NCBI RefSeq assembly: GCF_006148925.1
Contig: NZ_VAWB01000001.1
Span: 1,144,001-1,208,000, forward strand
Length of the DNA: 64,000 bases
Source of the DNA: Hyunsoonleella aestuarii
GTDB taxonomy: Bacteria; Bacteroidota; Bacteroidia; Flavobacteriales; Flavobacteriaceae
Direction: 5' to 3'
Shown here: piece by piece, positions 1-7,786 of the stretch
Layout of the letters: the number at the start of each line of letters is the position of its first letter
Position numbering within the stretch: the first letter of the stretch is position 1
Translations under genes and position numbers: made by a program
The notes under the pieces: generated by a model
What the model was told of the DNA's origin: nothing
The model's input: only the letters and a program-made list of their open reading frames with translations
Databases searched by the model: none

Positions 1-169
1 TGTCTTATTAGGAGACGGCAATAATAATTTTAAATATTTAGATGCTTTACAAAGCGGATTTTATCTTCCTTTCGATAGTAGAGATATTAAGTTTTTAAGT
101 TCAGGAAACAAGAACATAATTCTTGTTGCTAATAATAATGAATCGATTTCTGCATTTGGGTTGAATTAA
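1..169 (+). CDS. C-terminal end of an FG-GAP/VCBS-repeat-like protein (partial)
   Basis: An open frame enters from the left edge (first full codon at base 2) and stops at TAA 167-169, leaving about 55 residues. The visible tail contains GDGNNNF, a spacing of hydrophobic strands and ILVANNNESI, which resembles the last blade of Bacteroidota FG-GAP/VCBS beta-propeller proteins. These are secreted or surface proteins often found with glycan-use loci. The start and most of the protein lie outside the window, so family assignment is an inference from a short tail. It reads in the same direction as the laminarinase-related genes that follow. Confidence 0.55.
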   Translation, partial: VLLGDGNNNFKYLDALQSGFYLPFDSRDIKFLSSGNKNIILVANNNESISAFGLN

Positions 170-501
170 CTATTAAGCCATGAATTAAGCTTTTTAAGCT
201 AATTTTATTTTAACTCATTCTCTCTCAAGAAAATGGTTTTACGGTTTTTCGATTTTAAATCACCACAACATTACCACAACATAATCTGTTTTTAACCATA
301 ACCATAGACTCATCTTTAAACTCTAATGTGTTGAAACACGTTGAAAACACTCACTCTTTCAATGGAATGGTTTATCCTTGATTTTTTTCCTTTTTGTATA
401 CCTGTTGTAGTGGTACGAAATAACAATTTATTAATGTATGTAAGTTATCTTTGAGAAACTACTAAAAAATTAAGACAAAAATTATTAATTAAAACAATTT
501 T
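170..501 (+). promoter_or_regulatory. Intergenic regulatory region with short tandem repeats
   Basis: No gene is seen here. Two copies of CCACAACAT lie at 263-271 and 274-282, an 11-base period that places both on the same face of the helix. Just downstream GTTGAAACAC (330-339) and GTTGAAAACAC (340-350) form a second tandem pair, and 328-339 is also an inverted repeat GTGTT-GA-AACAC. A -7-like element follows at 446-453. Repeats between two secreted carbohydrate-related genes suggest binding sites for a local regulator; this is inference. Confidence 0.4.
446..453 (+). promoter_or_regulatory. Promoter -7 element TATCTTTG
   Basis: TATCTTTG fits the Bacteroidota -7 consensus TAnnTTTG. It lies 48 bases before the ATG of the secreted beta-sandwich protein. 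No clear TTG -33 element is found 19 bases upstream, which would fit dependence on an activator. Confidence 0.45.
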
Positions 502-1902
502 ATGATGAAAAAAATTACTTTTTTATTTGCCCTCTTGACTGTTTCACTTGGGTTTTCACAAATTTTACCGTTTGATTTTGAAAATCCAAACCAAGCCTTT
601 ACTGGATTCGATGGAGCAACATCAGGTATAGTAGATGATGCTGGTAACGGCGTTTTGTTATTGGATGGAACAACAACTCCCTCAGGAGCTTCGTGTTGGG
701 ATAATGCACAATTTCAGTTTAGTCAAGTGATTGACCTATCTGGCGTTTCAGATGCCGAGAGAACTGTTAGTTTTCGGATTAAGTCTGTTTCTGGAGCAGA
801 TGGAGTAACCAGAAACATGGGTGTTCAATTTTTTGGAGGAGCAGGGGGTAATTCAGAACAACGATTTACAATTCCCGGCAATAATGGGGTTTGGGAAGAT
901 GTTGATGTAATTATGCCTCCAGGAGGCCAAAAGACAACAATGCTGTTCTTCATTGATATGCAGCTTGTTGACGGCGCTTGCAATGGAATTCAAAGTATTT
1001 ATTATGTCGACGACATTACAACTGGAGCATCTTTTCTTGCACCATCCTGTTCAGATGGATTACAGAATGGATCCGAAGAGGGTATTGACTGTGGAGGTAG
1101 TTGTGATCCATGTGCTAGTCCACCGGCTGCTCCAGCAACCACACCTACAAGAGATTCTGGAGATGTCTTATCAATTTATAGTGGTGCCTATACGGCAGCT
1201 CCCACTGATGGAGTTCCACTTTTTGGAGGCGCTACGTCATCAGAAATTTCAATTTCATCAAATTCTACAATAGAATTGGTTTTTCCAAACCCAGGTGGAG
1301 GTTTTCAGTATCAATATTTTAGCAACCCAGCTTTAGACTTAACTAACTATACGCTTATGCATATTGATTTTTACGTTTCGGGCACGCCTTCTGTTGGTTC
1401 GGAATTTCAAGTTATTCTGCAAAATTTTGGAGGTGTCGGTGGAGCATTTGAGCACAATATAATTCAAGCCTTTGATGTAAACAGTTTAGCTACTGACACA
1501 TGGCACGAGATGGATGTGTCGTTTGGAGATTTTTCATCAGGTGGAGCTTTATCAAGAAATGCCATAAAGCAGATTCAAATTGTTGGGGCTGGTCCAGTTT
1601 TTAGTCCAGTCTATATTGATAATATATATTTTTATGACGACCCAACAGCTGGTGTTGATGATTTTGGAAAGAACACCTTTAAAGTTTTTCCCAACCCAAC
1701 CCAAGATAGTTGGACGGTTAAAACACAAAGCGCTAGCATATCTTCAATTAGAGTTTTCGATGTATTGGGTAAAAATGTCCTTTCATTATCACCAAACAGA
1801 AACGAAGCAACCATTGATGGAACAAGTTTAAATAAAGGTTTATATTTTGCTCAGATTGAAACAGCATCTGGTATAAGTAGTTTAAAACTTATTAAGCAGT
1901 AA
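502..1902 (+). CDS. Secreted beta-sandwich protein with T9SS sorting domain, putative glycan-binding
   Basis: 466 residues. A signal peptide (MMKKITFLF...GFSQ, about 1-20) is followed by a beta-sandwich-like domain (about 24-175). Next comes a Cys-rich linker (about 183-204, with DGLQNG, DCGGSC and DPC), then a second sandwich-like domain (about 213-385). The protein ends in a type A T9SS sorting domain (about 392-466, VFPNP ... LKLIKQ). No catalytic motif is seen. The first domain resembles the third domain of the GH81 enzyme next door, with the same FDFE start and a closing Y-x-DD motif, so a role in binding beta-glucan at the cell surface is likely but inferred. ATG 502 is used; ATG 505 is equally possible. 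Confidence 0.8.
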   Translation: MMKKITFLFALLTVSLGFSQILPFDFENPNQAFTGFDGATSGIVDDAGNGVLLLDGTTTPSGASCWDNAQFQFSQVIDLSGVSDAERTVSFRIKSVSGADGVTRNMGVQFFGGAGGNSEQRFTIPGNNGVWEDVDVIMPPGGQKTTMLFFIDMQLVDGACNGIQSIYYVDDITTGASFLAPSCSDGLQNGSEEGIDCGGSCDPCASPPAAPATTPTRDSGDVLSIYSGAYTAAPTDGVPLFGGATSSEISISSNSTIELVFPNPGGGFQYQYFSNPALDLTNYTLMHIDFYVSGTPSVGSEFQVILQNFGGVGGAFEHNIIQAFDVNSLATDTWHEMDVSFGDFSSGGALSRNAIKQIQIVGAGPVFSPVYIDNIYFYDDPTAGVDDFGKNTFKVFPNPTQDSWTVKTQSASISSIRVFDVLGKNVLSLSPNRNEATIDGTSLNKGLYFAQIETASGISSLKLIKQ

Positions 1903-1927
1903 AACTGTTTAGTTTAGTTGTTTGTAG

Positions 1928-1955
1928 AACGCACCCAATAGGGTGCGTTTTTTTT
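1928..1955 (+). terminator. Rho-independent terminator
   Basis: Nine-base stem AACGCACCC / GGGTGCGTT with loop AATA, followed by a run of T. It lies 25 bases after the stop of the beta-sandwich gene. The 69 bases at 1867-1935 match 5823-5891 at 66 positions, so the gene end and the terminator start are shared with the GH81 gene. Confidence 0.9.
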
Positions 1956-2123
1956 GCAATAAACTGTAGGTATTGTTTTTAAGTTGTGAGTAAATGTATA
2001 GGTTAAAAGCACTGTATACATATGGTCAGAGGCTTTTTGTACAGGCTTTGTATTGGTTAAAGGCTTCAATATTACGTGATAAAACGCGAAATTTGAGAAG
2101 AATAAAATTACTGCAATATTGCC

Positions 2124-5100
2124 ATGGACTTATACTCAAAAAAAATACTCAAACTAATTATAGTAGTTTGTGTTTCTGCTAATCTTTCTGCTCAAATTAC
2201 AAGTGTAGGTAGTGGCAGTTACACTAACACATTTCCAGGAACAGATACTGCTGGAAGAAATGGGTTTCCGTCTGGAACACCACAACTATCTGGAATAGCA
2301 GCTGGAAAACCTGTTCCCACTAACGACTGGTGGTCTAATTTGGTTAAAAATAATCATGCCGATAACCTGTTTAATTACCCAATGACCATGAAGACGGTAA
2401 ATAGTGGGTTGGTTGTATCTTACATTCCATGGGGTGTTATTGATGATCAAGAGCCTATAGTTGTTGGTGTTCAAGGATTAAATGAAGGGCAGACTTCAGT
2501 ATCTGATTATTCCGACTGGACTGTTACCATGAACTGGGGAAATAGATTTAATGCCACATCAGGTATAGGAATGCCATTTATTTATTTTGAAAAAGGAAAC
2601 TTAGAAACCGCCTCTATTACCATAAACTTAGGGACCGTTAACGTTTCGGGCGAAATAATTACGGTTACTGATGCAAGAAATGGAGCCGATTTTGCAATTT
2701 ATGCACCGGCAGGCAGTGCTTGGGTTCAAAATGGTAATACCTACACCTCTACCCTTAATGGGAATAATTATTGGTCTATGGCTATGATACCTCTTACTGC
2801 ATCTAATGTCACTACCGTCGCAAACGAATATAAAAAGTATGCCTATGTATTTCCGACTAATACGGAAGTCTCTTGGGATTTTAATGAGGGGACTTCGGCA
2901 GTTACCACAACCTTCACAACATCTGTGGATGTTAAAGATGGCTCTGCTATAAATACAAATATACTGTTAGGATTATTACCGCATCAATGGAGTAATTTAT
3001 CATCAGACTCGCCTACTCCAAACGCTTACAGTTATAATAACGTACGAGGAGAAATAAAAACACTGGACGGTAATACATTTACAACAGAAAATATATTTAA
3101 AGGGATTTTGCCTACCATGCCTTATTTGGCGAATTATAGTCCTAGTTTTAGTCCAGCAGATTTACAAACTAAAATAGCATTAATTGAAAATGATGCATTA
3201 GCAACATGGACTGATTCCTATAACGAAGGGCAGGTTATGAATAGATTGATTCAAACTGCTAGAATCGCAGATCAAATGGGCAATATCGAAGCACGTGATA
3301 AAATGATAGCAACGATTAAACAACGTCTAGAGGATTGGTTAACTTATGAATCTGGGGAAGTTGCTTTTCTGTTTTATTATAATAATGATTGGTCTGCAAT
3401 GCTAGGCTATCCTGCGGGACACGGACAAGACACAAATATTAATGACCACCACTTCCATTGGGGTTATTTTATACATGCTGCAGCCTTTATGGAACAATTT
3501 GAGCCTGGGTGGGCAGATCAATGGGGTGATATGGTTAATTTGTTAGTTAAAGACGCAGCTTCTTCCGATAGAAATGACACACAGTTTCCTTTTTTAAGGA
3601 ATTTTAGTCCTTATGCGGGACACTGTTGGGCAAATGGTACAGCTTCCTTTCCACAAGGCAATGATCAGGAGTCAACTTCAGAGAGTATGCAGTTTAATTC
3701 TTCCTTAATACATTGGGGAGTTATTACAGGTAATGATGCCATAAGAGATTTAGGCATTTATCTATATACTACAGAGCAAACAGCTGTAGAAGAATATTGG
3801 TTCGATATGTATGAACGTAATTTTCAACCTACTCAACAATACAGTCTGGTGTCACGAGTTTGGGGAAATTCCTATGATAATGGTACATTTTGGACAAACG
3901 ATATTACCGCCTCATATGGTATAGAGTTGTACCCAATGCACGGAGGCTCGCTTTATTTAGGACAAAATACAACTTATGTTCAAACAATTTGGAATGAATT
4001 AAAAGCCAATACGGGTATTTTGAACCCTAATGATACGAACCCTAACTTATGGCACGACACTATATGGAAATACTTGTCATTTATTGATCCTGCTGAAGCT
4101 ATAGCACTTTATGATGCCGACCCAGATAGAGTATTAAAGTTTGGAGTCTCAGATGCACAAACCTATCATTGGTTACACGCTATGAATGCCATGGGTGCAT
4201 TGGATGCCAGCATTACAGCCAACCACCCTATTGCCGCAGTATTTAATGATGGTGCAGACAAAACCTATGTTGCCCACAACTATTCAGATGTACCAATAAC
4301 GGTGACCTTCTCAGATGGATTTATGCTAGATGTTCCTGCGAATTCTATGGCCACTAATAGAGACGCGGACGTTTCTGGAACAATTGTTTCGGATACATAT
4401 GAAGCAAATGAAAACGATAGCGCTAATCTCACAGTTACTACGGTGGGTAGCGGTATTACTAAAGTAGAATTTTATAATGGCAATACGCTTTTGGGAGAGG
4501 ATTTAGTAGCCCCATTTGAAATGAATACTGGTGCCTTGCCATTTGGGATTTATAACATATATGCAAAAGTATATGCAGGCACGAGTTTTAATGTGACTAA
4601 CATTATTAGAATTCAAGTTGGTAATCAAGTTCCATATTCTGGAACTCCAACAACTATACCGGGAACTATTGATGCAGCACACTATGATGTTTTTGAAGGT
4701 GGAAATGGTCAGAATATAGCCTATTATGACGCATCAATTGATAACCAGGGTAGTTTTAGACCGAATGAATATGTTGATGCCATTACAGTCGCGGGAGAAG
4801 GAAACACTGTTGGCTGGATTTCAGGCGGTGAGTGGCTAGAGTACACCGTTGATGTTCAAACCACAGGATGTTATGATGTGAGTTTACGCTATACTTCTGG
4901 GAACGATAGTGGCGGAGGTCCTATATATTTTGAGGTTGATGGGACTAAAGTAAGCAACGACATTACTTTTTTTGATACTGGAGATTGGAATAATTGGAGT
5001 ACTAAAGCTGCTAATTTAGATTTAACTGCAGGCATCCATGTGTTAAGATTGGTAGCAACGAATGGTGAAATTAACCTTGGCAAAATGACATTTACATACA

Positions 5101-5858
5101 ATGACGACGTATGTTTGCCTCCAGGTGAAAATACAGGCTTACCATTCGATTTTGAAACAACGCCTGTAACAGCCGACTTTGTTAATTTCGATGGAGGTAC
5201 CGCTACTGTGGAGTCCGTTTTAGCGCCACAAAGTTCAGGTAATACAAGTACTAATTTAGCTAAAATAATTAGAGATGGAGGAGCTTCTTGGTCTGGGGCT
5301 TATCTGGTTCTAAACGAACCTTTAAATTTTACTACAAAAAAATATATAACCCTTAAAGTTTGGACAGATGCCCCTTTAGGAACTTCAATGCAAATTAAAC
5401 TGGAACGAGAGTCTGGTGGAGGTTCTGCAGAATTGGCAGTTCCTACTACTGTTACGGGGGGATGGGAAACACTAAGTTGGGACTTTTCAGCTCAAGGGGT
5501 TAGTCCTTATGATAGACTCGTTTTTATGTTTGATATTGGCGAAGTTGGAAATGGATCAAATACATCTACCTTTTATTTTGATGATGTCCAGCAAGTCGCC
5601 ACTTTAGGAATAAACGATTTTAAAGAACCTTCTTTTAAGGTCTTTCCTAACCCAACCAAAGACATTTGGAGAGTTAAAACGCAAAACACCAATATTAAGT
5701 CAATAAGAGTTTTTGACATTATGGGAAAAAGGGTTTTAACACTTTCTCCATATAGCTCCGAAGCAATCATCGATGGTTTAAGCTTGGTTTCGGGCTTATA
5801 CTTTGCTAAAATAGAAACAGAGTCTGGTACAAGTAGTTTAAAACTTATTAAGCAGTAA
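2124..5858 (+). CDS. Secreted GH81 endo-1,3-beta-glucanase (laminarinase) with CBM6-like domain and T9SS sorting domain
   Basis: 1244 residues. After a signal peptide (about 1-24, ending LSAQ), a GH81 catalytic region covers about 30-750, starting with the family hallmark TNDWWSNL. The NDHHFHWGYF motif carries Asp441, and GNDQESTSES carries Glu516 and Glu520, four residues apart as in the catalytic Glu pair of this family. A short beta-rich segment (about 750-835) leads to a CBM6-like module (about 839-992, with GGEWLEYTV). A second sandwich-like module follows (about 1008-1160), then a type A T9SS sorting domain (about 1165-1244). The enzyme would cleave internal beta-1,3-glucan bonds outside the cell or at its surface. 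It is separated from the upstream binding-type protein by a terminator, so it probably has its own promoter, which I could not identify. Confidence 0.93.
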   Translation: MDLYSKKILKLIIVVCVSANLSAQITSVGSGSYTNTFPGTDTAGRNGFPSGTPQLSGIAAGKPVPTNDWWSNLVKNNHADNLFNYPMTMKTVNSGLVVSYIPWGVIDDQEPIVVGVQGLNEGQTSVSDYSDWTVTMNWGNRFNATSGIGMPFIYFEKGNLETASITINLGTVNVSGEIITVTDARNGADFAIYAPAGSAWVQNGNTYTSTLNGNNYWSMAMIPLTASNVTTVANEYKKYAYVFPTNTEVSWDFNEGTSAVTTTFTTSVDVKDGSAINTNILLGLLPHQWSNLSSDSPTPNAYSYNNVRGEIKTLDGNTFTTENIFKGILPTMPYLANYSPSFSPADLQTKIALIENDALATWTDSYNEGQVMNRLIQTARIADQMGNIEARDKMIATIKQRLEDWLTYESGEVAFLFYYNNDWSAMLGYPAGHGQDTNINDHHFHWGYFIHAAAFMEQFEPGWADQWGDMVNLLVKDAASSDRNDTQFPFLRNFSPYAGHCWANGTASFPQGNDQESTSESMQFNSSLIHWGVITGNDAIRDLGIYLYTTEQTAVEEYWFDMYERNFQPTQQYSLVSRVWGNSYDNGTFWTNDITASYGIELYPMHGGSLYLGQNTTYVQTIWNELKANTGILNPNDTNPNLWHDTIWKYLSFIDPAEAIALYDADPDRVLKFGVSDAQTYHWLHAMNAMGALDASITANHPIAAVFNDGADKTYVAHNYSDVPITVTFSDGFMLDVPANSMATNRDADVSGTIVSDTYEANENDSANLTVTTVGSGITKVEFYNGNTLLGEDLVAPFEMNTGALPFGIYNIYAKVYAGTSFNVTNIIRIQVGNQVPYSGTPTTIPGTIDAAHYDVFEGGNGQNIAYYDASIDNQGSFRPNEYVDAITVAGEGNTVGWISGGEWLEYTVDVQTTGCYDVSLRYTSGNDSGGGPIYFEVDGTKVSNDITFFDTGDWNNWSTKAANLDLTAGIHVLRLVATNGEINLGKMTFTYNDDVCLPPGENTGLPFDFETTPVTADFVNFDGGTATVESVLAPQSSGNTSTNLAKIIRDGGASWSGAYLVLNEPLNFTTKKYITLKVWTDAPLGTSMQIKLERESGGGSAELAVPTTVTGGWETLSWDFSAQGVSPYDRLVFMFDIGEVGNGSNTSTFYFDDVQQVATLGINDFKEPSFKVFPNPTKDIWRVKTQNTNIKSIRVFDIMGKRVLTLSPYSSEAIIDGLSLVSGLYFAKIETESGTSSLKLIKQ

Positions 5859-5883
5859 CACTTTTTAGTTTAGTTGTTTGTAG

Positions 5884-5911
5884 AACGCACCTCTATGGGG
5901 TGCGTTTTTTT
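5884..5911 (+). terminator. Rho-independent terminator
   Basis: Stem AACGCACC / GGTGCGTT with a seven-base loop, then seven T. It sits 26 bases after the GH81 stop and has the same left arm and leader as the terminator at 1928-1955. Confidence 0.88.
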
Positions 5912-6021
5912 ATTTGTATTGTTAGTAGCTATCACCCCGCTATTTTAAAATATTTCTTTACTTTGTGGAATGAGCATAAAAAAATTTATTTTTTCTTATT
6001 TGCTCGAAAATTAATTTTTTT

Positions 6022-6083
6022 TGTGCGAAAGCACAGCGGTTGATCTATGCAGAATTTTTTATTTATTTCATTAATAATGAAAT
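6022..6083 (+). promoter_or_regulatory. Hairpin and 19-bp palindrome upstream of LysE-type exporter
   Basis: Two structures lie in the 207-base gap before the exporter gene. TGTGC-GAAA-GCACA (6022-6035) is a small hairpin with a GNRA tetraloop. ATTTCATTA-A-TAATGAAAT (6065-6083) is a perfect palindrome with nine-base arms, 35 bases before the ATG. The palindrome could be an operator for a dimeric regulator or a leader structure. The sequence does not show which. Confidence 0.4.
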
Positions 6084-6118
6084 AGAAATTTTAAATAGAT
6101 GAAAAGCTTCTCTAGTTT

Positions 6119-6799
6119 ATGTTTGACGATATTTTAACAGCTATTCCGTTTGGAATTATACTAGCCTTTACTATTGGCCCTGTTTTTTTTGTGCTTTTAG
6201 AAACAAGTGCAACAAAGGGGTTTAGAAGTGCTTTAATATTCGATCTTGGTGTAATTTTAGCAGATATCATCTTTATTATAATTGCATTTTATAGCACCAA
6301 TAACCTAAGAGGTAAAATTGGTAACGACCCAAGTTTTTTAATATTTGGCGGCGTTTTATTAATGGTTTACGGTGTTATTTCCTTTATAAAAACCTCAAAA
6401 TCATTTCGTGCCATAGTTAAAGAGTATCATAAAGTTGAGTTACAAAAAGATTATGGGAAACTATTTATAAAAGGCTTTCTTCTCAATTTTATTAATATTG
6501 GTGTTTTGCTAGGTTGGTTAGGTTTTATGGTGTTGGGCGATTCGCTAACCACTTCAAAAAATGGAGATATTATATTTATAGTAGCCATGTTAGCTGCTTA
6601 TTTTGTTACCGATATATTCAAAATATTAGCCGCGAAAAAACTGAAAGCCCAATTATCCCCTAGGCTTATATTCAAAACAAAAAAAGTAATTGCTGTGGTT
6701 ATTTTAGGTTTTGGGATTTTACTTTTTGTACAGGGATTATTTCCAAATGCTTACGAAAAGAATAAGGAGAAACTAGAACAAATAAATCCAATAAAATAA
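6119..6799 (+). CDS. LysE-family amino acid exporter-like membrane protein
   Basis: 226 residues with about six hydrophobic segments. The N-terminal part has the family's conserved start: PFGIILAFTIGPVFFVLLETS, then KGFRSAL and a second helix with Asp (LGVILADIIFIII). LysE/RhtB proteins export amino acids or similar small molecules across the inner membrane; the substrate here is unknown. It stands alone, between the GH81 terminator and a convergent tRNA. The leader holds a 19-bp palindrome that may control it. Confidence 0.85.
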   Translation: MFDDILTAIPFGIILAFTIGPVFFVLLETSATKGFRSALIFDLGVILADIIFIIIAFYSTNNLRGKIGNDPSFLIFGGVLLMVYGVISFIKTSKSFRAIVKEYHKVELQKDYGKLFIKGFLLNFINIGVLLGWLGFMVLGDSLTTSKNGDIIFIVAMLAAYFVTDIFKILAAKKLKAQLSPRLIFKTKKVIAVVILGFGILLFVQGLFPNAYEKNKEKLEQINPIK

Positions 6800-6922
6800 A
6801 TTTTAATAACAAACAAAGAGACGCTATAGATACATTTGTTTTTTTGATATCAAACAGATTTGTGCAAATATGGCTTGAAGGTTAGTCCTTTATTTAATTA
6901 ATTTTTATTGAAAATTTATCAC

Positions 6923-6951
6923 AAAAAAACCCCCAAGAGAACTTGAAGGTT
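6923..6951 (-). terminator. Terminator downstream of tRNA-Cys
   Basis: On the minus strand a ten-pair stem (AACCTTCAAG / CTTGGGGGTT, with two G-U pairs) closed by loop TTCT is followed by a run of seven T. It begins five bases after the end of the tRNA. Confidence 0.8.
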
Positions 6952-6955
6952 TTAG

Positions 6956-7026
6956 AGGCGTCAAGCGGATTCGAACCGCTGTAGAAGGTTTTGCAGACCT
7001 CTGCCTAGCCACTCGGCCATGACGCC
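6956..7026 (-). tRNA. tRNA-Cys (GCA)
   Basis: On the minus strand the acceptor stem GGCGTCA pairs with TGACGCC. The anticodon loop CTGCAAA gives anticodon GCA. The T loop is GGTTCGAATCC, and the D arm contains GAGTGGCTAGGC. The length is 71 bases with discriminator U, and CCA is not encoded. Confidence 0.95.
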
Positions 7027-7076
7027 ATAATACTGCTGCAAATGTAAAAAAAAATAATACTTTCTCTTACTTAAAA

Positions 7077-7439
7077 TTACTTTTTGCGTTTATCACTCAT
7101 TTTTATAGTTACACGGGCCACGTCCCCTCCTATTGGCGGGTTTAACTTACTAACCCAAACAGTTGCTTTTTTAACTAATGCGTCTTCATTAAAAATGCGG
7201 TCTAGAATACGTCTTGCAACAGTTTCAAGAAGATGAGAAGACATATTCATTTCCTCTTTTATTATGCGATTTAAAAACACATAATCAACTGTATCAGCGA
7301 GTTTATCTGTCTTCGCTGAGGCCTGTAGATCTGCATCTACTTTTAAATCAACCCGATAATCACTACCTATTTTGGTCTCTTCTTTTAGGCAGCCATGATA
7401 AGCAAAGACACGAATATTTTCAACTTTAATTGTTCCCAT
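7077..7439 (-). CDS. folB: Dihydroneopterin aldolase FolB
   Basis: 120 residues, the usual size for FolB, which converts 7,8-dihydroneopterin to 6-hydroxymethyl-dihydropterin and glycolaldehyde in folate synthesis. The family start IKVENIRVFAYHGCLKEE is present, with VDYVFL, the LLETVA motif carrying the conserved active-site Glu, and a late conserved Lys in SKLNPP. Its ATG shares one base with the stop of the zinc-ribbon gene upstream (TAATG), so the two are probably translated in a coupled way. Confidence 0.93.
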   Translation of the reverse strand: MGTIKVENIRVFAYHGCLKEETKIGSDYRVDLKVDADLQASAKTDKLADTVDYVFLNRIIKEEMNMSSHLLETVARRILDRIFNEDALVKKATVWVSKLNPPIGGDVARVTIKMSDKRKK

Positions 7440-7648
7440 TAGCCTGTAAAGAAATCAAAAATATTGCTAATTGCACTAGTTTTTGTTTTATAAAATTCGG
7501 TATAAGTACATCTTAAACAGGTTACCGATGTAAATTTTTTGTTCTGCACATCGAAAATCTTAGAAAGTGTGCCACCAGTGGCGCGCATTTCACTTATATC
7601 GCAAGTAGTATTTTTACATTTTGGGCATTTATAGTTTATATTATTCAT
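7439..7648 (-). CDS. Small zinc-ribbon protein
   Basis: 69 residues with two Cys pairs, YKCPKCKN near the N terminus and VTCLRCTYTEFY near residue 45, forming one zinc ribbon. This layout matches the short Zn-ribbon nucleic-acid-binding proteins (DUF2082-type). No other domain fits in the length. It precedes folB with a one-base overlap, so they form a two-gene operon. A link to folate is not suggested by the sequence itself. Confidence 0.75.
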   Translation of the reverse strand: MNNINYKCPKCKNTTCDISEMRATGGTLSKIFDVQNKKFTSVTCLRCTYTEFYKTKTSAISNIFDFFTG

Positions 7649-7753
7649 AGCAATATTTCTTTAAAAATTAATAACCATTACGCTATCAGTCATAATGAGT
7701 TAATATTTGTTACGCTTCTTTTGGTAATTACATTAAAATAAATGGAATTTCCG

Positions 7754-7761
7754 TAATTTTG
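7754..7761 (+). promoter_or_regulatory. Promoter -7 element TAATTTTG for glnS
   Basis: TAATTTTG fits TAnnTTTG and ends 25 bases before the glnS ATG. No TTG is seen at the expected -33 distance. Confidence 0.5.
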
Positions 7762-7786
7762 ACGCTTATTTTAATATAGCACAAAA

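Noticed and set aside
395-416. TACC ... GGTA inverted repeat as a GntR-type operator
   Set aside because: Arms of four bases are too short to support in AT-rich sequence.
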